Assembly: GCF_003203515.1 (NCBI RefSeq)
Contig: NZ_BGNG01000003.1
Span: 124,001-188,000, forward strand
DNA length: 64,000 bases
Origin: Glaciecola sp. KUL10
GTDB lineage: Bacteria > Pseudomonadota > Gammaproteobacteria > Enterobacterales > Alteromonadaceae
Direction: 5' to 3'
Position numbers and translations under genes: made by a program
In this document: positions 17,200 to 26,655 of the stretch, piece after piece
Position numbering within the stretch: position 1 is the first letter of the stretch
Layout of the letters: every line of letters begins with the position of its first letter
Notes under the pieces: generated by a model
What the model saw: only the letters and a program-made list of their open reading frames with translations
Told to the model about the DNA's origin: nothing
Database searches by the model: none

Positions 17200-17625
17200 T
17201 TAACGACTCTGACCCAGTTGTAACACTCTTCTAAAAATTCGTTTCGTTGTATCAGCAATTTGAACGTTTGTTTCGTATGCTTTAGAGGCTGACATCATAT
17301 CTGCCATTTCCTCAACGATATTGACATTGGGTTTATAGATATAACCGTTTTCATCAGCCATTGGGTTGTTGGGTGAATATTCCACTTGCAATGGGCTGTC
17401 GCTCTCAACTACACCCAATACTTTGACACCTACACCTTTTTGCATATTGTTGCCTTGTGCACGCTCAAGTTCAGCGGCGAAAACGGGCTTTCTTGCTTTG
17501 TACGTTTCTTCGTAACTACTGCTTACGCTGTTAGCATTTGCAATATTACTAGCAGTTGTATTTAACCTCACGCTTTCAGCACTCATACCAGTTGAAGCGA
17601 TGCCCATCACATTAAATAGACTCAT
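17200..17625 (-). CDS. flgC: Flagellar proximal rod protein FlgC
   Basis: 141 aa. MSLFNVMGIASTGMSAESVRLNTTASNIANAN and the C-terminal NVNIVEEMADMMSASKAYETNV are typical of FlgC. The ribosome site GGAGGG lies inside the flgB 3' end, with only 2 bases between the two genes. Confidence 0.96.
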   Translation of the reverse strand: MSLFNVMGIASTGMSAESVRLNTTASNIANANSVSSSYEETYKARKPVFAAELERAQGNNMQKGVGVKVLGVVESDSPLQVEYSPNNPMADENGYIYKPNVNIVEEMADMMSASKAYETNVQIADTTKRIFRRVLQLGQSR

Positions 17626-17627
17626 TA

Positions 17628-18026
17628 TTATTGCCCTCCACTGCTAAGTGCTTTTTTCATACCTTTAAACTTTCCATCTAATAACATCAGACTCGCTTGA
17701 TATCGCATGCCAGTGTCCAAAAAAGCATTTCTTTCCGCTTGTGAATCAACCGTGTTGCCGTCACCCGTGTCTGGTTGCGTTGGAATTCGATATTCTAATT
17801 CTGTCTGTGCCACTGATTTACCTTCAAAATGTTTATCGTGAGTTCGTATCATGCCACTTTGACCATAATTAGCAGCTTTCATCGCTTTTTGAAAATCGAT
17901 GTCCTTTGCTTTGTAGCCAGGTGTGTTAGCGTTCGCTAAATTACCTGCAATCACTTCCATCTTATCCTGACGGATTTGCACTGCTTTATGGTGGAAGCCT
18001 GCTAAACGGTCTAAGTTAATTGCCAT
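17628..18026 (-). CDS. flgB: Flagellar proximal rod protein FlgB
   Basis: 132 aa. The segment DKMEVIAGNLANANTPGYKAKDIDF is the rod-protein signature, and the length is normal for FlgB. GAGGAG precedes the ATG. First gene of flgB-C-D-E, 28 bases after a strong sigma54 promoter. Confidence 0.96.
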   Translation of the reverse strand: MAINLDRLAGFHHKAVQIRQDKMEVIAGNLANANTPGYKAKDIDFQKAMKAANYGQSGMIRTHDKHFEGKSVAQTELEYRIPTQPDTGDGNTVDSQAERNAFLDTGMRYQASLMLLDGKFKGMKKALSSGGQ

Positions 18027-18053
18027 AAAATACTCCTCGTTTGAAGAGTATTC

Positions 18054-18070
18054 AGCAATACATGTGCCAA
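18054..18070 (-). promoter_or_regulatory. Sigma54 promoter of the flgB-E operon
   Basis: The minus strand reads TTGGCAC-ATGTA-TTGCT, almost the full RpoN consensus, with GG and GC 10 bases apart. The predicted transcript start leaves a leader of about 17 bases that contains the flgB ribosome site. Confidence 0.88.
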
Positions 18071-18120
18071 GGAAGGTTTGAAGTTTTAAAAAACTTGTAA
18101 TGAAGTACTAGAAAAAAGCA

Positions 18121-18948
18121 CTAACGCTTTGAATAATAAAGGCCTGAAGAGGATTTAATCATATCGAATTGATCTTGGGCACCCGCTAGCGACTCTGATG
18201 CACCCAAGAAAAGTGTGCCGCCTTTTTGAAGGCAAGCGGAAATGTTTTGCAGTATGTTTGTTTTTTCTTCATTGTCGAAATAAATAAGCACATTTCGACA
18301 AAATACGATGCCGGCCTTCTGATAACTTGATTTTTGAGTGACCAAATTTAGCTGTTTAAAACTCACTAACCGCTTTAATTGATCGTTGACGATATAAGTA
18401 CCATTCTCGTGTTGATGAAAGTAACGCTGGCGCATATCATCTGGGAGTCCGCGCTTTAATGCTATTTCTTCATATATTCCACTTTGCGACTGTTCTAGCA
18501 CTTTGAGCGAAAGATCGGTTCCTATAATTGAAACACCGGCGGAAAAGGCACTTGGATTTTGTCGCTGGTACTCTAGTACCGTCATCGCAATAGAATATGG
18601 CTCTTGGCCGGTCGAGCAGGCCGCGCTCCACACAGTTAAACGCTTATTTAGTTTTGAGAAGTTAGGCAATACCGTGTTTTTCAATATTTCATACGGATAT
18701 TTATCTCTGAACCAAAGCGTTTCATTAGTCGTCATCACTTCAATTGCCGCTTTGCAAAGCTTTAAGTTTGTTCTAGCAGTAATAGTCGCAATTGCTGAAT
18801 CTACTGATTCAAAACCAAATTCATGCACTAACGGCAGCAAACGACTGCGCACCAAATATTGTTTAGCGCCACCTAAAACAATACCGCATTCCTTATAAAG
18901 GAACGTCGAGAAACTCTGATAGCTTTTGTCAGAAACCTCTTTATTCAC
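18121..18948 (-). CDS. cheR: Chemotaxis protein methyltransferase CheR
   Basis: 275 aa from the GTG at 18948; the frame is open 12 codons further to a GTG at 18984, inside cheV. The 275-aa form matches the usual length of polar-flagellar CheR. N-terminal CheR helices (ECGIVLGGAKQYLVRSRL) are followed by a SAM-binding domain with WSAACSTGQEPYSIAM. It methylates glutamates on chemoreceptors. It immediately follows cheV, a common order beside flgA/flgB in Vibrio-type flagellar clusters. Confidence 0.93.
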   Translation of the reverse strand: MNKEVSDKSYQSFSTFLYKECGIVLGGAKQYLVRSRLLPLVHEFGFESVDSAIATITARTNLKLCKAAIEVMTTNETLWFRDKYPYEILKNTVLPNFSKLNKRLTVWSAACSTGQEPYSIAMTVLEYQRQNPSAFSAGVSIIGTDLSLKVLEQSQSGIYEEIALKRGLPDDMRQRYFHQHENGTYIVNDQLKRLVSFKQLNLVTQKSSYQKAGIVFCRNVLIYFDNEEKTNILQNISACLQKGGTLFLGASESLAGAQDQFDMIKSSSGLYYSKR

Positions 18949-18953
18949 CTTGA

Positions 18954-19889
18954 TTACTTCGCTTTCAATTCGGTTCCAAGCCACTTTTCTACCGCAGAAG
19001 CAAGTTCATCTGGATGGAACTTCGCAATAAAATCATCAGCCCCCACTTTTTGAACCATTGATTGATTGAAGACACCGCTCAATGATGTGTGCAACACTAC
19101 ATGTAGCCTTGCTAAAGAAGGGTCATTTTTAATTTCTGCGGTAAGCGTATAACCGTCCATTTCTGGCATTTCTATATCCGATACTAGGACACCTACTTTG
19201 TCGGTAACATCGCCAGTTTCTTCTGCCAACGCCTTGAGCATATTAAGGGCCTCTAAACCGTTCTTGGCCATTTCGATTTCAAGCCCTAAGGCGGTTAGCG
19301 CTTTTTTCACCTGATTTCTTGCAACAGATGAATCATCGGCGATAAAAATAATTTTACCCACGCTAGAAGAGGTATCAAATGTATCTGCTACATCTTGGCT
19401 TATGTCAGTATTTAACGGCGAAATTTCGTTCAGAATTTTCTCAACATCTAAGATCTCAATCAGTTCGTTTTCTACTTCAGTAACGGCCGTTAAATAGCTT
19501 GCTTTCCCCGTTCCTTGAGGAGGCGGCATGATTGAATCCCAATTGGTGTTGATGATTCTTTCTACTGAACCAACTAAAAACCCCTGAACCGAACGGTTAT
19601 ATTCAGCGATGATGATAAAAGAATTCTCTATGTCCTCTATCATGCTACCGCCTGTCGCCATGCTCAAATCAATTATCGAAATCGTTTGACCACGGATATG
19701 TGCAACACCTCTCACCAAATGGTTTAGTTTGGGAATCTGTGTTAGCGGTGGGCATTGCAAAACTTCTCGGACTTTAAATACGTTGATACCAAAACGTTGT
19801 TGTCCGTTTAAACGAAAAAGCAAAAGCTCAAGCCTATTTTGTCCAACCAGTTGTGTACGTTGGTTGACCGAATCCATAATACTTGACAT
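18954..19889 (-). CDS. cheV: Chemotaxis coupling protein CheV (CheW-receiver fusion)
   Basis: 311 aa. A CheW-like domain (about residues 18-160) is followed by a response-regulator receiver (about 178-305). The receiver has the acidic pair Asp185/Asp186 and phosphoacceptor Asp238 in VLVSDIEMPEMDGY. It couples receptors to CheA and probably helps adaptation. GAGGTGATAA precedes the ATG. Probably co-transcribed with cheR and divergent from flgA. Confidence 0.95.
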   Translation of the reverse strand: MSSIMDSVNQRTQLVGQNRLELLLFRLNGQQRFGINVFKVREVLQCPPLTQIPKLNHLVRGVAHIRGQTISIIDLSMATGGSMIEDIENSFIIIAEYNRSVQGFLVGSVERIINTNWDSIMPPPQGTGKASYLTAVTEVENELIEILDVEKILNEISPLNTDISQDVADTFDTSSSVGKIIFIADDSSVARNQVKKALTALGLEIEMAKNGLEALNMLKALAEETGDVTDKVGVLVSDIEMPEMDGYTLTAEIKNDPSLARLHVVLHTSLSGVFNQSMVQKVGADDFIAKFHPDELASAVEKWLGTELKAK

Positions 19890-20033
19890 TTATCACCTCG
19901 ATATAATTTTAGGCACAGAAGTTGCGATGTCCGGTTATTCAGTAGTTAATTCGCCAATTAAACGGCTTTAAGTGACAAAGTATTGACACGTAATAGCAGT
20001 TGGCGAACAACACGTCGATTGGATTAACAAGAC

Positions 20034-20741
20034 ATGCAACATAACACTATGAGATTACTATCGGCCACAAAAGTAAAGGCTTTGACATTATTTTGCATTA
20101 GTTTTTCAAGTCTTGCATATGAGAACATTCAAGATATGCTCGGACAGCAAGCGCAGGCATATGTAGAACAGAATATCTTGCGTATTGATGATGCCGATAC
20201 AAGTATTATAGCTAGTGGGATTGATCCACGTATTGAGATTCCCCAATGCGATGATTTGTTTCAATTTGAAGCGTCACCCGCTAGCTTGAGGCAGTCAAAC
20301 GTCTCAGTAAAGATTACGTGTCCAAGCAGCACCTGGTATTTGTTTACAAACGTACAAGTCAAACAAACAAAACCTGTGCTAGTTGCTGCGGATATGATGA
20401 GCCCAGGTACACTTTTGACTAAAGAAAATACAGAATTGGTCGATACAGAGGTGAACAAGTTGCGATCTTCCGCGTTTTCGTACATCGAAGACTTAGAAGG
20501 GGCAAGGTTAAAACGTCGTATCCGGCCTGGTCAAATTATTAGCAGAAATATGCTCTGCTTTGTCTGTAAGGGTGATCGAATAACTATATCAGCTAACACT
20601 GCTGGCCTGGCATTAAAAACGTCGGGAATTGCACAGCAAGACGGCAATGTAGGCGATACGATTCGCGTTAAAAATATTGGCTCTAAGAAGCTATTATCAG
20701 CAGTGGTCGCCAGCACAAGTGAGGTGCAGGTAGCGTTTTAA
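20034..20741 (+). CDS. flgA: Flagellar P-ring assembly chaperone FlgA
   Basis: 235 aa. A signal peptide (about residues 12-28) is followed by FlgA N-terminal and SAF-like C-terminal domains (ADMMSPGTLLTKENTEL, RRIRPGQIISRNML, GDTIRVKNIGSKKLLSA). It assists periplasmic polymerisation of FlgI. Divergent from cheV and 127 bases upstream of flgM. Confidence 0.94.
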   Translation: MQHNTMRLLSATKVKALTLFCISFSSLAYENIQDMLGQQAQAYVEQNILRIDDADTSIIASGIDPRIEIPQCDDLFQFEASPASLRQSNVSVKITCPSSTWYLFTNVQVKQTKPVLVAADMMSPGTLLTKENTELVDTEVNKLRSSAFSYIEDLEGARLKRRIRPGQIISRNMLCFVCKGDRITISANTAGLALKTSGIAQQDGNVGDTIRVKNIGSKKLLSAVVASTSEVQVAF

Positions 20742-20806
20742 CCTATTCAATTTAAAGGATTAGTTGAATTGCAACTTTACAAGTATGATTTAATCGACTT
20801 ATTTGC

Positions 20807-20833
20807 TAAAGTTATAAACATTAAGGCCGATAA
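20807..20833 (+). promoter_or_regulatory. Sigma28 promoter of flgM-flgN
   Basis: TAAA-N15-GCCGATAA: a perfect FliA consensus, 36 bases upstream of flgM. It gives the usual autoregulatory loop in which FliA makes its own anti-sigma factor. Confidence 0.93.
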
Positions 20834-20868
20834 CATGATTGAGGTGTTAGAGGCAGTGGAAGAGAATT

Positions 20869-21204
20869 ATGACTATTAATAACATAAACAATACGAATAA
20901 ACCGCAGATTGACGGTCAAAAGATTGCTCAACAGCAATCACAAGCGCAATCGCAGTCAAACGCTGCGGGTGCTAGCCAAAGTCAAACTGCGAATCAAGCA
21001 GCGCGTCAAGACTCCGTATCATTGACTCAATCTGCGCAACAGTTAGCTCAGGTGCAAAAGAAAGGCACTGAAGCACCTGTTAACCAAGAAAAAGTTGAGA
21101 GACTTAAAAAGGCGGTCAATAACGGAGAGTACAAAGTAAATCCTGAAGTACTTGCCGAGAAAATTTCTCGCCTCGAGCAACAAATACTAGGCCGCGGTAT
21201 CTAG
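20869..21204 (+). CDS. flgM: Anti-sigma28 factor FlgM
   Basis: 111 aa. A Gln/Asn/Ser-rich, likely disordered N-terminal half is followed by a C-terminal sigma28-binding region (EKVERLKKAVNNGEYKVNPE, then VLAEKISRLEQ). FlgM holds FliA until it is exported through the finished hook. It lies 9 bases before flgN. Confidence 0.94.
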   Translation: MTINNINNTNKPQIDGQKIAQQQSQAQSQSNAAGASQSQTANQAARQDSVSLTQSAQQLAQVQKKGTEAPVNQEKVERLKKAVNNGEYKVNPEVLAEKISRLEQQILGRGI

Positions 21205-21213
21205 AGGACTAGT

Positions 21214-21639
21214 ATGAAATTGCTGGATGCAATAAAGAAACAAGAAGAACAATTGGTTGCGCTTAAAGCAATACTCGAAAGCGAACTTCATCTCATCAGT
21301 TCTCGTGAGCCCGAGACATTAATGGCGCTTCTTCAAGAAAAGGAAGAGGCGCTTTCTGCTATTGATGCGCAAGAACGTGTCATCGCCCCCTTATACGAAT
21401 CAGCTAAAGCTAACAACGAAGTAAATGACGACGCAACTGATGTAATCGAACGTTGCAACAAAATCGTTGAAGAATGTAAATATTTAACTCAAATCAGCGC
21501 CAAATCAGTCGAGCAAGGCCAGTTGAGATTATCTCACTTGCGCAACTTAATGATGGAGTTAAGAGCTAGAGAGTCAATGACCTACGACAAAAGCGGTAAG
21601 ACCCGTGGTGATTTTTCTGGCGGTGGATTCAGCGCATAA
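21214..21639 (+). CDS. flgN: Flagellar export chaperone FlgN
   Basis: 141 aa, almost entirely helical with heptad-like spacing. Its size and position after flgM are those of FlgN, the export chaperone for FlgK and FlgL. Sequence conservation in this family is low, so the call rests on context plus the FlgN-like N-terminus (LLDAIKKQEEQLVALKAILESE). A terminator follows at once. Confidence 0.88.
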   Translation: MKLLDAIKKQEEQLVALKAILESELHLISSREPETLMALLQEKEEALSAIDAQERVIAPLYESAKANNEVNDDATDVIERCNKIVEECKYLTQISAKSVEQGQLRLSHLRNLMMELRARESMTYDKSGKTRGDFSGGGFSA

Positions 21640-21644
21640 CGACA

Positions 21645-21672
21645 AAAAACACGTTAGCTAAACGTGTTTTTA
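21645..21672 (+). terminator. Intrinsic terminator of flgM-flgN
   Basis: The hairpin aaacacgtt-agct-aacgtgttt is followed by TTTTT on plus, 6 bases after the flgN stop. A-rich flanks could also let it act on the minus strand. Confidence 0.8.
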
Positions 21673-21717
21673 ATCAGTCGAACAAAGGCCATTAGCTTTG
21701 ATTGACAGCATTCCCTT

Positions 21718-22557
21718 CTATTTCATGTGCGCCGATAAAAAGGCCTTAATTTCAAAGTTCAACACCTCATTTATCGCTTCCATTGCTTGGCTTGCTGAAT
21801 CGAAATAGTATTCAGGTTCGAGAGACATTTCATCTGCGTTTAAAATTTCTTTATCAATTATATTCAACAAGTTAGTGCAATCGTTAAACGCTTTACTTAC
21901 GCTTTTTTGATGCGAGTCTGCGACTTGAAATGTTTGTAAAACAGCCTTGGTCGTTTCACTTATTCGTTGATGCAGGTAGCCTAATTTCACTTTATCAACC
22001 TTTGTACACTGCTTAGAGCTCACAATGCCAACGCCAATCGCTCTAGATTGACCTATTCTTTCAATTACCTTTGGCAACTCGCTCCAAACATAGTTGATGT
22101 TGGGGAATTCAGCGTAATACGCGCGAGAAAAGTTATATTCTTGAGCAATGTCTTCCATTAAGAACAACTGGTTTTCGATCAGCCCCGTGTGTTGTTCAAA
22201 ACTATGTTGTGAAGATAAAGTCGTTGCATTAGTTGACAAACGACTCCAGTGGTCAGAGATGCTCAACCAACGACCATTATTCGCAAGCAGCTTATGTGTA
22301 TTTATCAAGCTAATTTGATGTTTAATAGCTTTCGACAACGCTTTAATCTCATCAATTGAACTAGTATTTCCTTTTAAATAGGCAGCGCATAAGCCTCTGT
22401 GCCTTTGACAACAATTGATCATAACGCCAAGCTCGGTCAATATTAATATTGCCCGCTTTTTAATTTGTCGCTCGTTCTTGTAGGCATTAAGCACAACGAA
22501 CAAGATGGTCAAGCTGCAAATAAGAATAAATATAGCCAATGTAGCAAGATTGCTCAT
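21718..22557 (-). CDS. Membrane-anchored helical protein with NIT-like region, partner of the adjacent MCP
   Basis: 279 aa. One N-terminal membrane segment (about residues 5-24) is followed by a mostly helical soluble domain. The segment [23 protein letters not shown] resembles the start of nitrate/nitrite-sensing (NIT-type) four-helix domains, where an Arg-Gly and small residues follow the first helix. This likeness is my reading of the pattern and is unverified. It overlaps the MCP gene by 4 bases (ATGA), so the two are co-translated. It has no signalling domain of its own and could act as a sensory subunit for the MCP, which lacks a periplasmic domain. Confidence 0.6.
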   Translation of the reverse strand: MSNLATLAIFILICSLTILFVVLNAYKNERQIKKRAILILTELGVMINCCQRHRGLCAAYLKGNTSSIDEIKALSKAIKHQISLINTHKLLANNGRWLSISDHWSRLSTNATTLSSQHSFEQHTGLIENQLFLMEDIAQEYNFSRAYYAEFPNINYVWSELPKVIERIGQSRAIGVGIVSSKQCTKVDKVKLGYLHQRISETTKAVLQTFQVADSHQKSVSKAFNDCTNLLNIIDKEILNADEMSLEPEYYFDSASQAMEAINEVLNFEIKAFLSAHMK

Positions 22558-23744
22558 AATGCCCCCTCAGTGACTTTTTCTAAATGCTCAGTTAATTGTG
22601 TTGTTTGTTCTGCCACCTTTGAATTGTCGGTTGCTATCGCCACAACTCGTTCTAGGTGTTCAGAGATTTCTCTTGTCGCAACGTTTTGCTCTTCTGTACT
22701 ATGAGAGATAATTTTGATCTGATTTTGAACGTTTTCTGATTCCTGGAATATGCTTTCAAGCGCCTTAGTTGCTTTTGTTGCAGTTTCAAAACAATTTTCA
22801 GACAAGTCATAGACTGCCGACATACTGCTATCTACAGCTGCACTTTTTTCTTGTACTTCATTCACACTGGAAATAATATCGCTTGCCGTCTTTTTACTCA
22901 CATTTGCTAGGGATCTCACCTCATCTGCAACCACCGCAAAACCGCGCCCCATATCTCCAGCTCTGGCGGCTTCTATAGAGGCATTGAGTGCTAGTAAATT
23001 AGTTTGTTCGGCTATTTGCTCAATTGCGCCAGTTAATGAACGAACGTCTTCGGTGTTGGCATTAAGGTCTTTGATCGACGCCAATGTTGCTAACGCTTCT
23101 TTTTTAACTTTATCAATTTCTTGCTCTAAGGCATTCAGTTGTGATTTCCCCTGATTAGTTAGCTCACTTGTGGTTTGAGCAGAGTCACTTACCTGGGTGA
23201 TTTCCCCTACAACACTCTGTAGAGAACGACTAATTTGTGCGACAGCCTCAGCGCTTTGACTAGTAGCGTCGGTTTGCTTAGCTACATTGTCAGACACACT
23301 TAAAGCTGAAGATGTTACCTGAGCAGTGGAATAACTTATTTCAGCAATTTTTTCACCCAATGACACCGTCTTTCTGGATGATGCTTTTAACAACCCTCTA
23401 AGAGATTCAACTAACTCATGAAATATATGACAAGTTGACACCATATCTCGATAATCACTTTTTTGTTCGGTCAAATCTTCAATAACACCGATCAAGACCT
23501 TAATTTCATGGCGAACAAATACTACAAAGCCGAGAAAACAATAAGCAATTAATAATGATGCTGTATAGCGAAGAGCCTGATTTTCAATCATTGTGTTGTA
23601 GCTTAAGGCAAGCAACAAAGAAAACACGATAATGGAAAGAAGCGATGCTGCATTTTTGAAATTAAAAACATTAAAAATAATAGAAAATGGATAGTAAAGA
23701 ATATTCACAATAAAGATCCCAATTGTGTATTGAGTAAAAAACAA
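22554..23744 (-). CDS. Methyl-accepting chemotaxis protein without large sensor domain
   Basis: 396 aa. The N-terminal hydrophobic region (about residues 5-78) makes two or three membrane segments with almost no periplasmic loop. A cytoplasmic coiled coil follows, with the MCP hairpin tip at 241-282 ([23 protein letters not shown], then [15 protein letters not shown]). No HAMP or ligand-binding domain is visible. It would signal to CheA/CheW and perhaps sense membrane state or the adjacent protein at 21718-22557. A sigma28-like promoter lies at 23760-23786. Confidence 0.9.
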   Translation of the reverse strand: MFFTQYTIGIFIVNILYYPFSIIFNVFNFKNAASLLSIIVFSLLLALSYNTMIENQALRYTASLLIAYCFLGFVVFVRHEIKVLIGVIEDLTEQKSDYRDMVSTCHIFHELVESLRGLLKASSRKTVSLGEKIAEISYSTAQVTSSALSVSDNVAKQTDATSQSAEAVAQISRSLQSVVGEITQVSDSAQTTSELTNQGKSQLNALEQEIDKVKKEALATLASIKDLNANTEDVRSLTGAIEQIAEQTNLLALNASIEAARAGDMGRGFAVVADEVRSLANVSKKTASDIISSVNEVQEKSAAVDSSMSAVYDLSENCFETATKATKALESIFQESENVQNQIKIISHSTEEQNVATREISEHLERVVAIATDNSKVAEQTTQLTEHLEKVTEGAL

Positions 23745-23759
23745 ACACTGGTAATTACT

Positions 23760-23786
23760 TTATCGCCTAAAACTAGACTATGTTGA
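23760..23786 (-). promoter_or_regulatory. Probable sigma28 promoter of the MCP operon
   Basis: The minus strand reads TCAA-N15-GGCGATAA. It has one mismatch in each box against TAAA-N15-GCCGATAA, with exact spacing. It starts 16 bases upstream of the annotated MCP start, so the real start might lie slightly downstream. Confidence 0.55.
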
Positions 23787-23911
23787 GTGTTTAATTGAAA
23801 TCTTGTAATTAATTTAAAATAAGAATTTTACGCGAATAACATGTTACAAAGTTATGTATGCGTTTGGTGAAGATATTATTAATAAAGGACGGTTATGATT
23901 AAGTAACGTAT

Positions 23912-24427
23912 TTAATAATACGTTACTTTTCTGATTTTTTTGGGCTTCGCTGTCGATAGGTAGATATCGTAAACTTTTGCCATGTCTAGTTCCAATTCAG
24001 TTGCATAAGTATCTTGGCCAACTGGATAAGACCTAACCACTCTCGCTCCCCTAATGACCCCTTCAACTGATGACTTCAATTCATTATTAACCAGCACCAT
24101 ATTAGACAACGATTGATCACCGTCAACTTTTTGTCCATAGACCTGTTCAGCTAATTCACGGTAGGCGTCTAGTTTTGACGCTTTGATAGCCTGAATTTCT
24201 TTGCTACTCTCGTCAACGCCTAATTGAGCGTTTATAGGGGCATACCCGACTGCTGACAAAATAGGGTAACGTTCAGGCTCAATGGTTTCCCACTCAACAT
24301 GCTTGCTGTACAGAGAACTACAGCCACTTATCAGCATTGTGCTAAAGACAAATAACGAAGTTGCCAATAGCTTGATTCTTGGGTGCTTAGCGGATGCTTT
24401 TTTACTTAATTTTGCTTGCTCTAACAT
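23912..24427 (-). CDS. flgP: Flagellar assembly lipoprotein FlgP (LPP20 family)
   Basis: 171 aa. The lipobox LISGC puts the lipidated Cys at residue 36, after a basic N-region. The body contains the LPP20/FlgP pattern: AIKASKLDAYRELAEQVYG, then VEGVIRGARVVRSY. In Vibrio and Campylobacter FlgP forms outer rings around the polar motor. It is divergent from flgT. The usual partner flgO is not recognised in this window. Confidence 0.85.
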   Translation of the reverse strand: MLEQAKLSKKASAKHPRIKLLATSLFVFSTMLISGCSSLYSKHVEWETIEPERYPILSAVGYAPINAQLGVDESSKEIQAIKASKLDAYRELAEQVYGQKVDGDQSLSNMVLVNNELKSSVEGVIRGARVVRSYPVGQDTYATELELDMAKVYDIYLSTAKPKKIRKVTYY

Positions 24428-24523
24428 AATTAATCCTACTGGTCGTTCTCATGTTTAAACGATGACTTTGTAGTTGCTTATTTAACTTAAAAGTACACAC
24501 AACTATTTGTGTTAGTTTTACTT

Positions 24524-24539
24524 AGCAAGTATTAAGCCT
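24524..24539 (-). promoter_or_regulatory. Probable sigma54 promoter of flgP
   Basis: The minus strand reads AGGCTTAATACTTGCT, with GG and GC 10 bases apart and a full TTGCT -12 box. The -24 box is weaker than consensus TGGCAC. Confidence 0.5.
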
Positions 24540-24610
24540 ACACAACTCATTTTTGATAAAAGCGATTAAAAATGCGACTCAATATTCCCACTAAACTGCT
24601 TGAGCCTAAA

Positions 24611-24626
24611 TGGCACAAAACTTGAA
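24611..24626 (+). promoter_or_regulatory. Possible sigma54 promoter of flgT
   Basis: TGGCAC-N5-TTGAA on plus. The -24 box is perfect but the -12 GC is replaced by GA. The distance to flgT is about 100 bases. Weak call. Confidence 0.35.
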
Positions 24627-24722
24627 GCATAAAGTACATCAAGACAAAAATACTTTTTGTACGCATATCAATCATAGTGTTTGTGATCTAACTAAAGCTA
24701 TACGCTCGACGATGCAACTAAT

Positions 24723-25952
24723 ATGAACAAGGAATACATATCAATGAACAATACCAAGACGCTTCGTAAAATCGTGTGGATTAAGCATCTCAGCATACTG
24801 GTTAAAAGGTGCTTAAACGCAAGTATCTTGCTCTTTTTATTGAGTATATGCACGATTGCAAATGCTGCTTGGTTTTCATCCACGGGGCAAGCTGTCATTG
24901 TAAATGGTGACAGAGAAAGGGCTAAATCTGAAGCGATAGAAGAAGCAATTAAACAGGCATTATTGTTTTCGGGAGCTTCAGTCAGAAGCGTTCAACATTT
25001 AGCAAATGGCTTACTAACTAATGATCATTTAGAAATCCGCGCTAGCGGTGAAGTGAATACAATTGAACTGATAGACGAAATTTATGAAGACGGCGTGCTT
25101 ACTGTGTCAATCAGAGCTGATATATTTGCTCATGATACAAAGTGCTCTGCCGCTGACTACACAAAAAGAATCGCAACAACTTATTTTCCTATTGCCTTTC
25201 CTGCACAAGCCTCTGATGGACAGATTCATAGCTTTGGTAATGCCTTAGGTAAACGATTTCCTCGATTATTTAATCAAGTTACTACTAACTTAGCCGTTTC
25301 GAATATTGAGCCATATGCACTTGACTGGATGAGAACTAATAGCAAAATGCAGTCTCAGGCCCTTGCCAGTAAAACAAATACTCAATACGTAATCGGTGCA
25401 GTCATCAAAGATCTTTCGATCAATCGCGCGCGAACAAGTGGCCTTAAATTCTGGTCATCGCCAGAAACATCTCGAGCATTTGCATTCGAGTTAACTTTAT
25501 TTGATGGCGCATCAGGCGAACCATTGATGAGCAAACATTATGAAACGACTGCCCCATGGGACTTTTCATATACACAGAGTGTTGACGTTAACTCCGATAA
25601 GTTTTGGCGCAGTAATTATGGCAAAGCTGTTGATAAATTAGTGCAAGAGGCCGTAGTTGATTTAGAGCAAGAAACGATGTGTGAAGCAACTAAAGGTAGA
25701 ATTCTTGCGATTGCAAATAATCAGCTTCAGATTAACCTAGGGCGTAATCAAAAAGTGCAAACAGGTGACCAACTGACATTGTTCAGCGTTAAGGAAGTAC
25801 AAGATACATTTGGACAAACATATAAACAGTTTGTGTTACACCCTACCGTTTTAGTAGTAGAACAGGTTTTTGCTGAGACTGCCACATTAACAAGCATCGA
25901 CGGTAGCTTACTTGCAAACGTACAAGCAAATGATTACGTTGCTAGGCAATAA
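24723..25952 (+). CDS. flgT: Flagellar H-ring protein FlgT
   Basis: 409 aa. A signal sequence (about residues 28-48, ending ANAAWFSSTG) precedes the FlgT N-terminal domain (ERAKSEAIEEAIKQALLFSGASV). Middle and C-terminal domains follow, the latter with QINLGRNQKVQTGDQLTLFS. In Vibrio FlgT builds the H-ring and recruits MotX/MotY, so a sodium-driven polar motor is likely. A second in-frame ATG at 24744 is an alternative start. Divergent from flgP. Confidence 0.88.
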   Translation: MNKEYISMNNTKTLRKIVWIKHLSILVKRCLNASILLFLLSICTIANAAWFSSTGQAVIVNGDRERAKSEAIEEAIKQALLFSGASVRSVQHLANGLLTNDHLEIRASGEVNTIELIDEIYEDGVLTVSIRADIFAHDTKCSAADYTKRIATTYFPIAFPAQASDGQIHSFGNALGKRFPRLFNQVTTNLAVSNIEPYALDWMRTNSKMQSQALASKTNTQYVIGAVIKDLSINRARTSGLKFWSSPETSRAFAFELTLFDGASGEPLMSKHYETTAPWDFSYTQSVDVNSDKFWRSNYGKAVDKLVQEAVVDLEQETMCEATKGRILAIANNQLQINLGRNQKVQTGDQLTLFSVKEVQDTFGQTYKQFVLHPTVLVVEQVFAETATLTSIDGSLLANVQANDYVARQ

Positions 25953-25991
25953 AGACCACCACAGTCATAGCTTCACTGCGGTGGTATACAC

Positions 25992-26570
25992 TCAAGGTAA
26001 AGTGCTTACTAACATACCTTGATATTGATTTACTTCAATATTCACGTCTTTGACAAAGTTCCGCATGCCAGCTAAGACCGCTTTGTTGTAATACTCATCA
26101 CTGCTTCTAAGCTGGGTAACGGCCCGTTGCATGTCTTGATTCGCGGTGTAAGCACGATTTTGAAGGGCCTTGATTTTAGTTTCATCAAGTTTTTTTTGCT
26201 GCATAACGTTTGAAGAAACAGTGATTAATGGCTCATCCGTGTGTCTAATTTGTTGTGTTTTTATCAAGTCATCATATTCATTGATAACTGAATAAGACCG
26301 TTTTACGATTTTGTTCAATTTAATAACGGTACTGCGTGTGAAAGCTGGTTTAAAGTCCACAGGCAAGAGTGTTTTGATATGTACAAAGTCGGGAGAGTAT
26401 TCTACCACTTGGCTTGCAAAAGACTTTCTGTCTTGCGTATTCAGTTGCTGAGCCGATTCCTTTGCATGCAGATTAAAAGTAAAGCAGCCAAAAACTCCGA
26501 TAATGCAAAAAAAGATGTTGACTGTTTTACTAACTCTTTGATTCGTTTTCATATTCATTCTCACTTTCAA
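25992..26570 (-). CDS. Periplasmic protein of unknown function
   Basis: 192 aa. A signal peptide (about residues 17-36, ending NLHAKE) precedes a mainly helical, charged domain without recognisable motifs. It lies 39 bases after the convergent flgT end and may belong to the flagellar region by position only. It does not look like FlgO. Function unknown. Confidence 0.6.
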   Translation of the reverse strand: MKVRMNMKTNQRVSKTVNIFFCIIGVFGCFTFNLHAKESAQQLNTQDRKSFASQVVEYSPDFVHIKTLLPVDFKPAFTRSTVIKLNKIVKRSYSVINEYDDLIKTQQIRHTDEPLITVSSNVMQQKKLDETKIKALQNRAYTANQDMQRAVTQLRSSDEYYNKAVLAGMRNFVKDVNIEVNQYQGMLVSTLP

Positions 26571-26655
26571 TAATCATGTAAATCATCGGTGCAATGCGCC
26601 AGTTTGTTGCATTGAGCCCGATAGGAAATGCGATTTGGCTTGAGGATAAGTAGTA

